64,000 bases of DNA from Antitrichia curtipendula (Eukaryota; Streptophyta; Bryopsida; Hypnales; Leucodontaceae). Location of the stretch: the NCBI GenBank assembly GCA_951230915.1, contig OX579634.1, positions 40,747,570 to 40,811,569 on the forward strand, given 5' to 3'. The translations under genes and the position numbers were made by a program. This document shows positions 37,102 to 50,996 of the stretch, piece after piece (position 1 is the first letter of the stretch; every line of letters starts with the position of its first letter). The notes beneath the pieces were generated by a model. That model made no database searches, was not told the origin of the DNA, and saw only the letters and a list, made by a program, of their open reading frames with translations.

Positions 37102-39749
37102 ATTTACGGAGTACAAATGTAAAAGAACTAATACAAAAATCTAAAAACATTTAGATGGATGAAAAAATATGACTTTGTGTGCTTATAACATGTTTTTCTT
37201 CATGTTTATCTTCATCCATTGCTTGTAATCATGTTAAATTGCTAATGTGTAACTTAAATGAATAATATAATGATGACACTTAAATAAAAGGTATATTAAT
37301 GGTTTGTGGACGATGTTTTTTTAGTAGGGTTGATTGTATTGCAAATTATTGATTATTTTAAAATTAACTTTAGAATCTGAAATTATAAATATTTCAAATA
37401 AACTACAAATATAATTGATGATGAATTTATAGAAAAATTGATGGAATGGATTCAAAATTTGCTTTTGTAAGAAAAATTCTTCTAATTAGAAAGATCAATT
37501 ATTGATTGAAAAATATATACTTTTACTCTTTGAATTTTAAAATGGAAAAAAATTCTATAATTTTTATTCTGAATTCTTTATCCTTAGCTTTCCCTTCTTT
37601 ATTCCAGTTTTCTTAGTTCCAATTCAAAACATGTCCCACTTGTGATCCATCCTCCATCTTGATATAGTCATCTTTCAAACATTCACTACACAAAAACTAA
37701 TCTAACTTGGATATATGATTATTTAGTTATTTCAATTAGGACCCCACATGCACTCATTCAACACATAATTGATATTTCTCAAACTACACATAGTATAATC
37801 TTATTTGTTTTAGCAATGTCAATCACATAATAGTAATTCCAAATTGTATATTCAACAAATTTCTAAATTTCTACTCTTAAGCAAATAGAAAAAACAACTA
37901 TTTGTTTTTATTAATTTATCTTTTACTTTTAGAAAAAATTAACATCCAATTAGGCAACAACGATCTTAGTTATAGCTCAAGCATAAAACACTCCAAATTG
38001 GACCCACATTTCACACATATCATTAACATAAACCCTTAACTCTCATTCAAACATCCAACTTGTCACAACTTCAACTTAACAACTAACTACGTACACGAGC
38101 AAACATAGGTGCTAAAAACTTTTCTATTTGATTACACAACACTCAACTCAAACATTCACATTCATCAAATCCACACATAGCATAACATTTCATCGCAATG
38201 ATAATCTATTTCAACATATGCAACCAACAAACTCTTAGTGGGTATCAACATTTGTCAATCAACTATGTAAATTTTAGATTGCAACCACATTTACAAATGT
38301 AATACAATTTTAAATTTGAAACGTGAACACCGTATTCAATCCGTTGATACACACATAATCTCCACAATAGTATTTCCACCAAAGTTAGCATCTACAAAGA
38401 AAAATTGAAAGAAAAATTTGAAGTTTGAAGTTTGAAAATGCAATTACTAAATCTACAATCACCACCTCCTACTTCAGCACCTCCAACTCTAACAAATGGA
38501 GAACTAACTTGAGTATCCAACATTTCTTCTTATACCACCCTTACCACAAGGAAATCAAGATAATTTTTTCAATGTGTTGTCGTGATGTGGACCGTTTACT
38601 AGTTGAAGACAAACATCTTACTAAATCTAAGTAGGTTCCAAGTTGAGAGGTGGTGAAGCATGTTGGGTAGTTAGTCTTATAAGGGAGTTAGAATTTTTGG
38701 GTAGTTGGCCTTATTGAGGGATTAAACTCTTGAGGTTACTAGCCTCGTTAGGGTTTCAAGTGCTACCGCATCTTACAAGCTTTGAGAGTTAGTCAGGTTT
38801 GGGTAGAGGGAATTTGCTTAAGCAAAAGTGTTCTCTTATTTGGGAAAACTAGTTACTTTGGAGTTTTGTCGTTAGAATAGGTATTGGTTATAGAGTTCTT
38901 TAATCTTTTACCTTTCTTTTGCTTTTCACAAATTGTTATTACAACCATGAGCCCCGTGCTTTTCTAGATAGGCAACAACAAACTTTACAACATTGCACAT
39001 ATTCTAATTTCATTAGAGACTTAAATGAATATTTATTAGATAGTTAAGAACAAAAAATTAATGGCAAGACTTTTTGTTGCAAAGATTGTGATGACAGAGG
39101 AAGAATTTGACGAATTCTTATTTCCAGAAGAAAGAAGTCTAAACAGTTTGTTTTAGAAGTCCAAATTGTTATATAATCTATCCTAATTTGCAAAGCTTTT
39201 AAGGATTATCTCAAATTTTGTAGAAAGGAAGAGTGGTGAGAAGGCAAACATATGGATTTGGAACACTTGAGCGGCAAGAAGTGGAGAGCCCAATGCTAGA
39301 GGAGCAAGGAAGGAGGAATGTTACATCTCTAATTCTAAGCAAAGGCCCTATTAGAGCATTAGCGTCAACATGGGAGCGTGAGGAGAGTGGTTCTCTAAAA
39401 AAAAATGGTGATAACAATTGACTCCAACCTTGACCCTAGTGAGTTCTCTTCCTTTTCCAAAACAAGTGCTTGTACTAGAATGGGATTTTCCATGGAATTG
39501 GAATGGGGTTGGAGGGCATTGAATTGGGTCAATGGAAAATACAATCTTTTTTTATTGAACCTAATATAAAATCGGTTGTCAATTGCTCACTAAATGTTTG
39601 CATGTTACCAATTCAACAAGGTATAAGAAGGATAAGGCTATGGTGGGATATAACAAAATGGGTCAAGTTAATTGGTTGATAAATACAATTAAAGGAAGAT
39701 GCCAAAAAGCATGGTATTAATGGTAGGTTGGTAAATTTGCAACAATAAC
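37102..39749. other. Intergenic; 5' part may belong to the second piggyBac relic
   Basis: Mostly AT-rich. At 39061-39155 a short plus frame has an acidic stretch (TEEEFDEFLFPEE) that could be the N-terminus of a decayed transposase. The stretch 38650-38760 has a degenerate GGGTAGTTxGxCTTAT repeat. Confidence 0.4.
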
Positions 39750-40430
39750 AAAATGATGATCCGCTACAAGGGCACATACTACCCAAAATACAAGCCAAAA
39801 TGACAATACATGCTATAGAATTCAAAGCCTCTAAAGTGGGATTTAAAATTTTAGTGCATTGCGGATTTATAATCCACGTATATATTAAATTTGAGGCTTA
39901 TTATAGGAAAAACTCGTTGTCTACAAAGAGTTATATGCATAATGAGGTGGGGTTGATCTATTGTGAGATGCAATTAGTCTACAACGTAGTTTTACAATTG
40001 GTGACACCAAACAAGGGCAAAGGGCATGTCATAGTCATGGGTAATTTTTTTCTAGCGTAACTTAATTCATAGATTTATTAGAGGAATAGACATGTGCAAT
40101 TGGTACAATTTGGTCAAATTGTGTAGGACTCCTTGAGGCATTGAAAATAAAAAAGCATTATCTAAAAATGCTCAAGGTACATTGGACTAGCACATGCACA
40201 ATTCTAAGAAAATTATTTTCATTGTATGGATGGATAAAAAATCCATTCTTTTCTATTCTATTCACACATTGCTTATCAATTTTCCTTGTCAATTTCTAGT
40301 AGCAATATTGATTTCACATTGAAGCGGTTCAATTTGTGAAGAAATTAAGCTGTTTGTAGTGCACTTCAAGTATATAACATACATGTGTGGAATAGATGTA
40401 GTGGACTAATTATGAGCTTTTTACACATGC
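39750..40430 (+). pseudogene. Second piggyBac-superfamily transposase relic, catalytic part
   Basis: The frame 39800-40060 reads KASKVGFKILVHCG, then HVYIKFEAYY, then VVLQL and GKGHVIVMGNFF. This parallels the piggyBac order: basic 'KPxKxGFKxWV', 'GYxxxFExYxG', 'VVxxLxxxxxGKGHxVxxDNFF'. The catalytic Asp of DNFF is Gly. About 110 codons later, YITYMCGIDVVD-stop-L matches MGGVDxxDQL. Stops and frameshifts lie between. The region is complementary to the 10.4-10.9 kb relic, which keeps the later part. It is dead, but clearly the same superfamily. Motifs are seen; assignment rests on known piggyBac conserved blocks. Confidence 0.7.
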
Positions 40431-40716
40431 CAAATTTGGTCAAAAAAATGGTAGCATAGGTTTTTATTTTTCTTAGTGGATACAAGCATTGTCAAGTGTC
40501 AACATGTACGTCACGTATGTGAACAAATGCAAGATAGTGGACCTTCCTCAAATCCTTGTTGTTTGGTGAATCACCTCTTATTTTGGGCCTAATTGTGTGA
40601 AGCGCTAACAACAAATTGGATGAAGAAGAAACCAATGGAGTTTAGCAAAGTCCCCCGTTACAAGTGTTTTTGTTACCTAACATTTATTGATGTGCAATTT
40701 TGGCTCAAGACTTGTA

Positions 40717-40738
40717 ATATATATATATATATATATAT
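40717..40738. repeat. (AT)n microsatellite
   Basis: Eleven AT units in a row. Confidence 0.95.
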
Positions 40739-40739
40739 G

Positions 40740-42419
40740 AGACCAAAAACTTATTGTCCATTGTATGAAAATAAATTTATGTATTGAAGAAAATGAAGCT
40801 TTCCATTTTTTTTACAAAATTAATGGATGACTAGGCATTCACAATGTTAGTATATATTTCACAATGATATTTACCAATTTTTCCTCCACAATGTATGCAT
40901 AATGATCTTGTGATTTTTTGTTTGTAATTTCATGTGGTATTTTTTATGTCTTTTATTTAAATTTTGTGGTCCAATATAAGATTATGAAGACATAAACTTT
41001 CAATTTACTTTCCAAAGTTATTATGAATAAACTATGAATTTCCATCATTATGTTCTATCATTTATGTTTCAATTATTGGATGATGTATGGCAATCCAATT
41101 AGGTTCCAATGACATTAGAGTTTGGCATAGCCTTGAAGAGTTGCTAATTTTTATGTGGCATGTTGCTCTATAGGAATTCTGCAATTGAAGTGAGTACCTT
41201 CAAAGCCCACATTGTCACATTGAGTATGATCTTTTATTTAATTCAAAGTTTGTAGAGCAAAAATTATTCACAAATGGCAGTCAAAGTCATTTGAAATTCT
41301 CAAATTGAGCCAAAAAAACTAAAAAAAATTGTGAATGCAACTTCCCTTGAATTTGTAAAGTAAAACTTCACACAAAACTTATCACATTCTTTTATATAAG
41401 TGTAGTATAAGATTTTGTGGTTAATTCTCAAAATTTTCATTATGCAAGTATTTTTTATCAACACAATAGAAATGAAAATTTAAAATGGTTTTTGAGTAGT
41501 TTTTGAGGAAGAAAATGCCTTTGGATTTTGATATTTTTTTCCTTTGTAGTGTGTTCATGTCTTTTGAACACATAGTAAGTGATGCGTTCAAAGTTTCAGA
41601 TCAAAATATTTTTCAAAACCCCTCCAATTCATTTTATTTCGGGGGGAAGGTTCTGAAAAGTAATTAAATCTGAAAATAATCTAAAAATCCCAATACCCCT
41701 CCTCAATCTTGTATTTTTCAAACTGAACTTGTTTGACAATCGATATGGGTTAATTGGTTTTCATATCCATTTTCTGTATCCTTATACATATCGTCTATCC
41801 GTATCTATATCGTATCCCAATATCTATCCGGCAGAGAAGGGTTTTATTTTATTTTTTCAAATACGATCAATGGCTATTGATTTTTGGGATGGGGGGCTAA
41901 TTAATTGACCAGGAGGGGTTCCTGTCTTTTGAGGGGATAGTCATTGTTAGTTCCATAACTATGATAATAACTAACTTAATTTAAATCAATGTAATGTAGT
42001 TTAGATGAATGTCAGTAATATAAAAAATAAAATAATCATTTTTTCAAATTTTAATGTTCAAATAAAAATTTCTAAAATGTTTGGATGATTCTAATAGAAT
42101 TGATGGATTTAAAGTAAATTCTAAAAATATGACTAATTTCTATTCATTATTTTGAAAGCAAAAATAATAAATAAAAATATGTTATGAGAGTGTAGAAAAT
42201 AATTTCAAGAATTTCTATAAAATATTTCCACTAATTTAGATCTATTATGAAGTTCCCTTGTAAGATTCTAATGTTTTCAAACACAAATTTATTTTTACTT
42301 TAAGAGGCAAATCAATATTTCTTTGAAACGTGGACTATAAATGACAAAGATTTATGAAATAAATATCATCTAATTGATATTCACAAAACTTTCTATTCTA
42401 ATTTCACAGCATTCAACCT
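40740..42419. other. Intergenic 3' of SSNA1
   Basis: No gene or repeat end recognised. A slightly less AT-rich patch at 41.6-41.95 kb contains runs of G and TATC-type repeats. Confidence 0.5.
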
Positions 42420-43500
42420 TTATCTTTTGTTTGAAATTTGAATTGTTTCGCTTTTAAGAACATGCAACAAAGCTTCTGAGCTTTCTAAAATCTGCAATTT
42501 CAAATTCAATATTATAATTTTTAATCATATTTTAGTATATTTAGAGATTTTAGTGATTGTTTAAAATATACTATTCATTTATAAATGTTTAAAATTTACA
42601 ATTTGGTTGACTATAAATGCAACTCAAAACACTTAATTGTTATTAAAAAATTGTCATACATTGATATCATTTTAGAAACTATAAATGATTGATTAACAAA
42701 GTGTGGTTCTGGAGCATCCTTTCATATTTTTGTAGTTACATGTTCTGTGAATTTTAAGTTTCAAAATTCAAATTTCTTCAATAAAAATATTAATTCATAT
42801 TATTAAAAAAAATTCTCAAATTTTTTCTTACAGTTGAAATAAAAAATGAGTATTATCATGATATTATAATTTACAATTAATATAATAAATTTGAATTATT
42901 ATAAATATTTATTTTTAATAGATTAAAAAATAGAATTACACACCTTTGAATATGCTGCCTCAACTTCATGAATGGTTTTATCATATTCATTTGTATATGC
43001 GTATTTTCTTGATAAAGAATCATCTATTTCAGCAAGTCTTTTAGTCAATATTACCAAATCTTTTTGGATGTTTGCTTTCTCTTCTTCTTCAACTTGCAAA
43101 ATCTTCTTAATTTCATTTCTTTTCTCACGTAATTCTTCAATGCCTATTAATGAATTCTTTTCATATTTTATATTATAAATAGACAAATTTAATCTAATTA
43201 GAATTTTTTTGTTAAATTTTATATTAAATATTTAGGTTTAAGAGGACATGAATATTCATTAATATATTAGGCTAATGTCACAAATCTACAATATAAACAA
43301 GGATATTATACACAAACAAACATTATAAATGTAGTATCAATCATTTTTTTTAATTAAAAAAATAAATAATTTATATATTTTTAAATTATTGTAAAAACTC
43401 TAAATATTCACTTGATAATAAATAGGTTCAAAAGCTTTTGATTCATACGATGAACAAGTTCTGTATTATAATTTTGTAATGCTGCTCCTTTCAAGGCCAT
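42420..43500 (-). CDS. SSNA1: SSNA1/DIP13 family coiled-coil protein, complete three-exon gene
   Basis: A small microtubule-binding protein of basal bodies, axonemes and centrosomes (DIP13 in green algae, SSNA1/NA14 in animals). Exons: 43500-43449, 43143-42944 and 42491-42420; joined, 107 residues against about 110-120 in the family. Exon 1 gives MALKGAALQNYNTELVH, and the split codon restores Arg. Exon 2 continues IEELREKRNEI, KANIQKDLVILTKRLAEI and SRKYAYTNEYDKTI. Exon 3 gives ILESSEALLHVLK and ends SNKR. Almost all is heptad-like coiled coil. Donors are C|GTATGA and AAG|GTGTGT; acceptors are TTAATAG and ATTGCAG. The frame is intact, so it is probably functional. Families of this kind persist only in plants that build flagella, so the host should have motile sperm. 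Confidence 0.9.
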
Positions 43501-43719
43501 ATTTTCTTTGCAACAAACCTCGTTGTTGCGTCTTTCTTAAGGCCTATCTATTACTTATTTTTCTCCACTATGCTTTTGTATTGAAAGACTTTGCTCAACT
43601 AATTCCACCAACCCTAAATGATGCACTTGAGTTGAGTTTTTGTGCTAGCTCGTCCACTTTATTAATGACTCAATAGTGGATATTTTGTTAATCTTTAGAA
43701 AAAATTAAGTATTTCTTAA

Positions 43720-44291
43720 CTCCTAAAGCCCCGAGGGTGTTTTCTATCAAAAAACACTCAAAACTACCACTTTTGTTGCATTCACTTAAGGAAACCAAAA
43801 AAAATAAAAATTTAATCATAGGATCTTGTACTTAACTTGTCTGAGATCATGTAGTCAAAATTTCATCAAATTTGACTATATGGATTGGAAAATATTAGCA
43901 TTCAAAGTTGGACAAAAAGTTTTTTCTTAAGAAGATGCTTAAATTGCCCAAAAACTAAGATTGTCCATAACTTTCTCATCCCATGTCCAAGTAGAATGAA
44001 TCAAAGCGTCATGTATAGATAAAAACATAATGTTTTAGGAAAAAAATTCAAGAAAAATTATTTTGACTTTTTGTAATTTTTTTTGGACTCTCCCGCTAAT
44101 CTCCATTTCTTGCTTATTGTGCCACAACTTTTTCATCCAGCATCCGATTAAAACAAAAACTATATATCCACAAAGCTCTTGCAGAACTACACAACCTCAA
44201 AAAATCTCAAAAAAATTCACTTCAAATTGAGACAATAGGAACCTACCCGGACCCTAATTGTTCCCTGAGGGGACAAACAGTCCTTTAGGGG
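43720..44291. mobile_element. TTAA-flanked element, family B, reverse orientation, 572 bp
   Basis: TTAA at 43716-43719 and 44292-44295. Ends are CTCCTAAAGCCCC and, from the right, CCCCTAAAGGACTG. It lies about 220 bp 5' of the SSNA1 start. The inner block AAAAAACACTCAAAACT is the reverse complement of the right part of 23930-24994. Confidence 0.8.
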
Positions 44292-44295
44292 TTAA

Positions 44296-45737
44296 AACTA
44301 GTATGAATTTGTTGCATAAATGCACATCCAAAAAAATTACACTATAATTTATCTAATGATTTGAAGGAAATGAAATCAATATTATTTCTTGTACTAAATT
44401 TTGAAGTAAAATTTTAATTTTAATGCATTTTAATAAAATTATACTTTATATTTTATAAATTAATTTTTGTTTAAATCTATTATTATTAATATTGAAATCT
44501 GTTAACTGTGATACATTTTACTACAATTATTTCTGTAGCACAAACCAAAATTAACCACACATGGTACATTAATAAGTTTTAAAATTAATTTAGAATTAAA
44601 AAATTCTATCATGTACTTGAAAGATTTAGAAAAGCACAATTTTTATAAAACCTATAGTGAGTCTTTCTGTATCTTAGGTGTTTTCTGTATCTTTTCAAAC
44701 CCTTAAGGGTATAAATAGACATATACAAATATATACAAATATATATTTTTATTGCACCAAAATAATATGTTGATGATTACATTCCGAGCAAAAATTTAGT
44801 TTGTAAAGGATAGGTTGTTATAAAGTATTTTAGTAAAATTTATTCAAATGATGAAATAAAGACTTCAGATTTTTAGGTAATTCTATGAATATGATTATAT
44901 CAAGGAGTGTGGTGTTTCATTTTAAATAATTTAGACCACTAAGAGTATGTTTACATTATCATTTGTTTAAAATTGTTAATAATTCATAATATCTAAATTT
45001 TAGTATTGACTTTTAGGTTTGAATTGGTTTAATTAATACCTTTTAATATTTCATATTTTGATAAATATAGAGTACTAATTAAAGCCATAAAATTTAAAGC
45101 CACATGATTGAAGGTTCATGGTAGAACCACTTCTAGCCAATTACTTAAGCAATTTTTCCTATGTTCTGAAGGAGTATAAGACAATGTAAATTTTTACCTT
45201 GTTGAAAGATAGAAATCATGGGGATTGCAAATGTTTTGGTAATTTTGTGCCTCGAATTGAAATTACTATGAAAACAAAAAGTTGGTTTGACCCATATCTA
45301 ATGAATAAAGTCTTCTAATTCCGATCATTCAAGAACTACTTTCTTGCTCACTACTTTGGAACATGTGCCATGACCTTCTTAGGCCCAACTTTGAAAAGGA
45401 GTAAAAACACATTCCAAGCATTGGTTGAAAATGGTTGCACCCTACAAATTGGGTGTAGGTCCATGGTTGAGAAAAAGTGGTTCTACCATATTTTGTGTGT
45501 CCTTTCATTTCCATGTGTATTGTTTCATTTATAAGGCATTATAATTTTTTTTAATAACATTACATTATATGCACATCATAATAAATACTTAAACAAACAA
45601 ATCACTTGAAAGTTCAAGAGTTATTTGAGTTGCATATTTATTTATAGATTGATTATTGATAATATGATTCATGGTGATGATATACATTAACATTTGTATT
45701 AACATCACAAAATTTCAAGAGCTTTGCTTCTTTCCAG
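44296..45737. other. AT-rich intergenic DNA
   Basis: No convincing frame, RNA or terminal repeats. A frame of about 60 codons near 45.4 kb on the minus strand has no known motif. Confidence 0.45.
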
Positions 45738-46465
45738 CAATTGAAGATTTTGGACTTTGGATCTTAGAATTTAGATTTTAGTTTGGCGCACAAAAAAATA
45801 AACCCCACAAAAACTTAAAATAAATCATTTAAAAAATTTGTTATTCATAGACTGTACTTTTATCTATATAGGAATCTTTTATTCATTCAATTGGATTTGT
45901 TATGTGAACATTATGAAAAATCTTGTTTTGGAAGCAATCAAAGCATTTTCTCAAAAAAAATAACTTATAGGATTCATTTTTTAATTCAATTTTCACAATT
46001 AAAAAAAAATGTTTTCTATGATTAAGATCCTTGCTAGAACTAATGATTTCTTAATGAGTGAAAATTTAGAATTTTCATAGAATTTTTTTTTCTAGACTCT
46101 GATTCAATTCATGTAAATTAAAAAATTAAAAACTTTGAATGCAAAAAATTTAAGCTAAGAAGATTCAAATCCTCTAGTTGAACAAGGTACAAGAAAATTA
46201 GTTTTCTTCACTTTGAATGCAAATATCTTACAATCTACGAGGTCAAAGTTTTTGAATATTCTTCCATACATTGTTACACTAGTCTAATACATAATCCTAT
46301 ATTTGAAAAAAAAACTATTTTTAAAACTATTTTTATTTTTTCTAAATATTTTTTCTATTTTTCCTAAATATGAAAAAAAACTATTTTAAATAGTTTTTTA
46401 ATTTTTGCAATAGAATGGCAATACTGAATCGTTTTTGAGTGGAAAAGGCCTTGGGACTTTAGGAG
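45738..46465. mobile_element. TTAA-type element, family B, left end lost
   Basis: The right end GCCTTGGGACTTTAGGAG is followed by TTAA (46466-46469). The body shares ATAACTTATAGGATTCATTT and AACAAGGT...TTTTCTTCACTTT with the family. The left terminus is not recognisable, so the start is approximate. Confidence 0.6.
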
Positions 46466-46854
46466 TTAAGTACTTGATCCAATAATGTAGGGTTCAGTGA
46501 ATAGGTTTGTGTAAATTGCATATAATGCCGTGGGTAGCAGCTCACGTGAATGTTCCAATATTTTTGCAATGATGTAGGATTTGATGAATAGGTTTGTATG
46601 AATCACATGTGATCTTGTGAATGGATTTTTATTTCTCTTTGTTTGAATTCCGAGACTCCCACTATTTTGTCTTTATATAAAGCTATCAATGATATTGATG
46701 TTTTCTCAATGAATATGACACAATGCGAAGGAGTGTGCCATCAGAGAAATGACATTGTCCAAGTTGTAGATGATAGAGATAGCAACCCATAAAGAAAAAA
46801 CAATTAGAGGTAGAAAACATAGCAAACTCCAAAGGAAGAAGAAAAAATGTTGTA

Positions 46855-47407
46855 CTCCCTCCGTCCCAAAATGATCTTCCAATTTGCCCTTGTTTCTTGT
46901 CCCAAAATGATTTTCTTCCTCTGACATGGAGTAAGAGCCCGCGAAATGAATTCCCTGTAATGAACAATTAAGTGAGAATTGCGGTCATCATGACATGGGT
47001 AGTTGGGCCCAGGGAATCAACTAATAATTCAAGACCGTGACTAGTTCAAAGTTATTTACAGAAATACGCGCGGTAATCAATGCCATGTGATTATCTATGG
47101 CACACCCTGGGGTGTGCGGTGGACGCGGGAAAGACAGCTCATAGAGCAAGAAGAAAAACAATGACAAAAAATTACACGCAAATTATTCAATTGATTGGCC
47201 AGGGGTGCTCCTCCCCAAAGGTCCAAAAACTCACATTTCAAATCTCTACAGCTTGATCTCAAAAATGAATCCCCAGTTTGAATTTGGAGGACAGTAGGAG
47301 AATATTGACCTTCATTTTTAAGTCAAAACAGAATTAAAAAATATTAATTTTTGACCTTAATCCGGAACATTTAGTTGAACATGAAGATCATTTTGGGACG
47401 GAAGGAA
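46855..47407. mobile_element. Stowaway-type (Tc1/mariner) element
   Basis: CTCCCTCCGTCCCAAAATGA at the left and its inverse ATCATTTTGGGACGGAAGGAA at the right, flanked by TA on both sides. The CTCCCTCCGT end and TA target are diagnostic for Stowaway. At 553 bp it is long for a MITE. A second CCCAAAATGATTTTC just inside suggests an internal duplication. Confidence 0.85.
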
Positions 47408-47979
47408 TATATAATATTGTATAGAAACAAACACCAGTCAAAAACCTTGCTACCAAAAAAACACCAAAAACAGAGCTCTTTCACAACTCAACAATTGGAT
47501 GTAATTGTAATCATTTCTATGGGCAACTTTGGCATTTCTATTGATTTGTATTTGAATAAAATTGAAGAATTTATTGAAAAAGAATGTATATTTGGATTGC
47601 ATGTTTCATTGAAAGAGGTGGAGCTCTTTTGAGGTTGCATTTGTAATTGGTGTGTTGTAATTTGACATCCTTGCCGGACATGGTCAATAAATGCATTAAA
47701 ATTTATTTTGGATGGGGTAAAGCCCCAAGTGCTCTAGTGGGGCACCATATTCTCACTAAAACACTCTGAAACACTAGTTTGTACACATTTATTGGAATGT
47801 TAGGTTATTGCATCAAAGACAAACTTAAGGGGAAGAATACTTTTTGAGTATGTATAGTAGAATGTGACCTCGAGCAAATTGTAAAAGGGGTTGAGAAGTA
47901 TGTATGTAAAGCATGATATTTTGTTTGCAAAAAACAAAATCATATAGACTCACAAGAACGTCATTGAGAAAGCTGCAAC

Positions 47980-48289
47980 ATTTTGTAGGTACAAGTTGAA
48001 AAAACAGTTGGGTAGTAAAAAACATTGGATGAAGGAGATACAAGCCCCTAAAGTTGTAGCCTTCAAATACAGTTTAGTGAAGTCAAATTGAACTCTAAAC
48101 TTTGATTGGCTTACAGAAAATCAATACATCTTGGATTGATTTGAAAAGTTTACCAAACAATCTAGAAAAGAGAGTGCAATTTTTCCAAAATATTTAATTA
48201 AATTCGGACATTGGATACAAAAGTTACAACACTTTGAATTGGACTTAAAACTTGTAAGGACACTTTTGGTCCCTAAGGGCATTTAAGGG
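47980..48289. mobile_element. TTAA-type element fragment, family G, reverse orientation
   Basis: The right end GGTCCCTAAGGGCATTTAAGGG is followed by TTAA (48290-48293). For about 300 bp it is the reverse complement of the left part of 61243-62388 (AGTCCAATTCAAAGTG, ATCAATCCAAGATGTA). The far end was not found; a weak candidate is at about 47720. Confidence 0.6.
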
Positions 48290-48293
48290 TTAA

Positions 48294-50574
48294 TGGGAGT
48301 CTACTGTGCAAAATTGGAAAAATGATGGTTTGGGATGTTTTCACCTTAGCTCACATTCATTCTAAATTTGAACTTTGTTACAACTTTTGTAATCCTATTT
48401 CATTCTACAACTACTTTGCAACTAAAACAATGTACTAATAAGTAAAATCATGATATAAACCACTGAAGTAAGATTTTGTGCAAATAGAGAAGGTTACAAT
48501 CGCAAGGTAGTTGTATAGGACACTTAGTCGCATTTAAGCCGGTTGTGATAGACACATTTTTCCTTTAGTGTTTGCTACATCAAGTAAAAATGTGATTTAC
48601 CATAATCAAAGTCCATGTCAACTAAAAAATCTAACTGTATAGAGTCACATGCTACATGAACTTTTTTCTCCTTTGTCCAGGCAAGTCAAACTTCCAAGTC
48701 CAATCAACATATATACCATGCTAGCAAAATATGCCTATTATACTCCCCAACCACGGTATTTATAAATATGGTTTATGTTTGAAGTGACTACTCAATAATA
48801 ACTAGACCTAGTCATATCGCACGCCATTGACAATAATTCTTGCAAGTCATATTTTGGGATTTTGTGACTCACTACAATTATAGATTGCACCCGGGTGCTT
48901 CATTATACCTTGTAATCCATATATATGTGCATAAAAACTTTTTAATTTGGGAGCTATTTAACTATTATTTCACATTATATATGCCCCTATTTTTTTCTAC
49001 TTCTAATTTTTGTCTATTTTCCTACACCTTATTGTAGATAAATATGAAATTTGAGGCATTTAAGCATGTTCCTATTGTAATTCAAAAATTTATATGCATT
49101 TTTAATGTTGATTGGTGCAACTTGTATATTCTAACTATTGTTAAATACAACCTACACAAACAATACATATATAGACATCATATATCAAACAATTCATATA
49201 AATGAAACATATATGTACAACTAGAAAAATTGAAAAATTGAATTATATTGGCTAAACTTAATTGATGCAACACATCCTTGAAAACCACCTACCACATATT
49301 TGAGTTGGAACAAATGAATAGATAACAACCCAAAATGAGACTTTGTTTATTAATTTTTCTATTTGCAAATGGAAAATAGAAGCTCCTCGTGCAAGTTCTT
49401 CCTCTCCTTTTTAAACTATCCCTTGGGTGGATTTACAAATTATGTACTATGGATCATTATTATGTATTGTACAATAGTTGTAATACAATATGTTTTTAAA
49501 AAAGAAATACTATAGTAACTTGAATATTTTTTTTAATTATTAGCTCTAACATTAAAAATATAAACTATAGTAGGTCTCACGTTGTTTTGAAAGTTATTGC
49601 TAATGAAGTACCTGGATTATTGCAATTATAAAGTATCCATTTTATTGTAGTAGCTGAATAATTGCTTCCAAACTTTGGAAAATTTTATATTTCTTAAAGA
49701 TGCTTTTGACAATTGCATCTTGTTATTCATTTATATTACTATTATAATGATACTATAAAGTCTCCATTTATTGTATAGCAAAGGAAAGGTTTTATTTAGC
49801 ATACATGTGAACTATGGGTCATTTCCTAGGTACAACAATTTAGAAAATTGTAGGGTCTAAATTTTTGAACAATTATCTTGTAGTAAACAAAAAATAAATT
49901 GTAAGAAAATAAATGTCCACACATTACATATTTTCACACTTAGAACAAATCAAAATTCACTTGCATAGTTAATAAGATAAACCCAAACCCAAAATCCAAA
50001 ATCTATAGAATAAACCCAGACCAACAATACATCCAAAACCAATAGTATGTGCTAATGTTGTACATCTGATATTCCTAGATTTGATAGTCACAATCATCTA
50101 TACATAGTAGCAAATCTCTTATTTGGTTGGTTTTAGGTACTTACTTTAGAGCCTCTTCTATCAATAATACCCAAATTGGATAAAACTTGGGTAAAAATTT
50201 GCCAAAAAATTAAGTGTTTCATTCCTAACCTAAATTTTTCTATATGTTACATTCAAAAATCTATATTGGAATTAATTCTCTCTCTTTTTCCATCCTACCA
50301 CACTAGTATATAATTTAGTGTTTGCAACACTAACTACAAATTCTAAGCAACTAAATGACAACAACGCCATTAATGTTACCAATACAAAATGTTTACATGA
50401 ACACTAATGTTCAACTAAATTAGGACCAAAATAATTCTCTATGTACTGAATTAGTTTCCAACATGAACACAAATGATCAACTAAACGAGAATTAGAATGA
50501 GTTATATGATTGGGTAAGCGGGTAAGTAACACTAAGAAATTGTAGCATTAAATTTGGATTTTGGCGTACAATTA
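48294..50574. other. AT-rich intergenic DNA
   Basis: No gene, tRNA or complete element recognised over about 2.3 kb. Confidence 0.5.
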
Positions 50575-50888
50575 GGTCCAATAACCTTGCAAACTATTGA
50601 TTGTGCCATTCAAAGAATTTTGCATAATTTTGAGTATAATTGGCATTTTTTTGTTTTGCATAATTAACATTCAATTATCCTGTAAAACCATGAATATCAA
50701 ATGAAACAATTCACCAAAAATGAAATTTTTCTTTTTTTGAAACTGAAATTTGACATGCTTAATTGGAATTTGCATAATAATTGAACGTTCATTATGATGC
50801 AAGACAAAAAATGCTAATTAAACTCAATATTATGCAAATTTCTTTGAATGGCACAATACTGGTACACAGTTTGTAAGATTATTGGACC
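50575..50888. mobile_element. MITE with GGTCCAATAA ends, 109 bp upstream of the DUF2358 start
   Basis: GGTCCAATAACCTTGCAAAC on the left and GTTTGTAAGATTATTGGACC on the right. The inverted similarity runs inward almost to the centre (GTGCCATTCAAAGAA, ATTGAACGTTCA...), making a foldback. It sits in the probable promoter of the following gene. The superfamily is not assigned. Confidence 0.75.
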
Positions 50889-50996
50889 CGCCTGTACATG
50901 TGTCCAAGAGCAATCCAATGGAGAGCCTTCCATGGTCGCAACAAAATAGCAAACCACGAAGGTCGTCTCTCCCATCTTCAGCCCAAGCTTCCCACG

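Noticed and set aside
47375..47632. 85-codon plus-strand frame after the Stowaway element
   Set aside because: Possible fragment of a transposase, but no motif is decisive, and its start lies in the MITE end.
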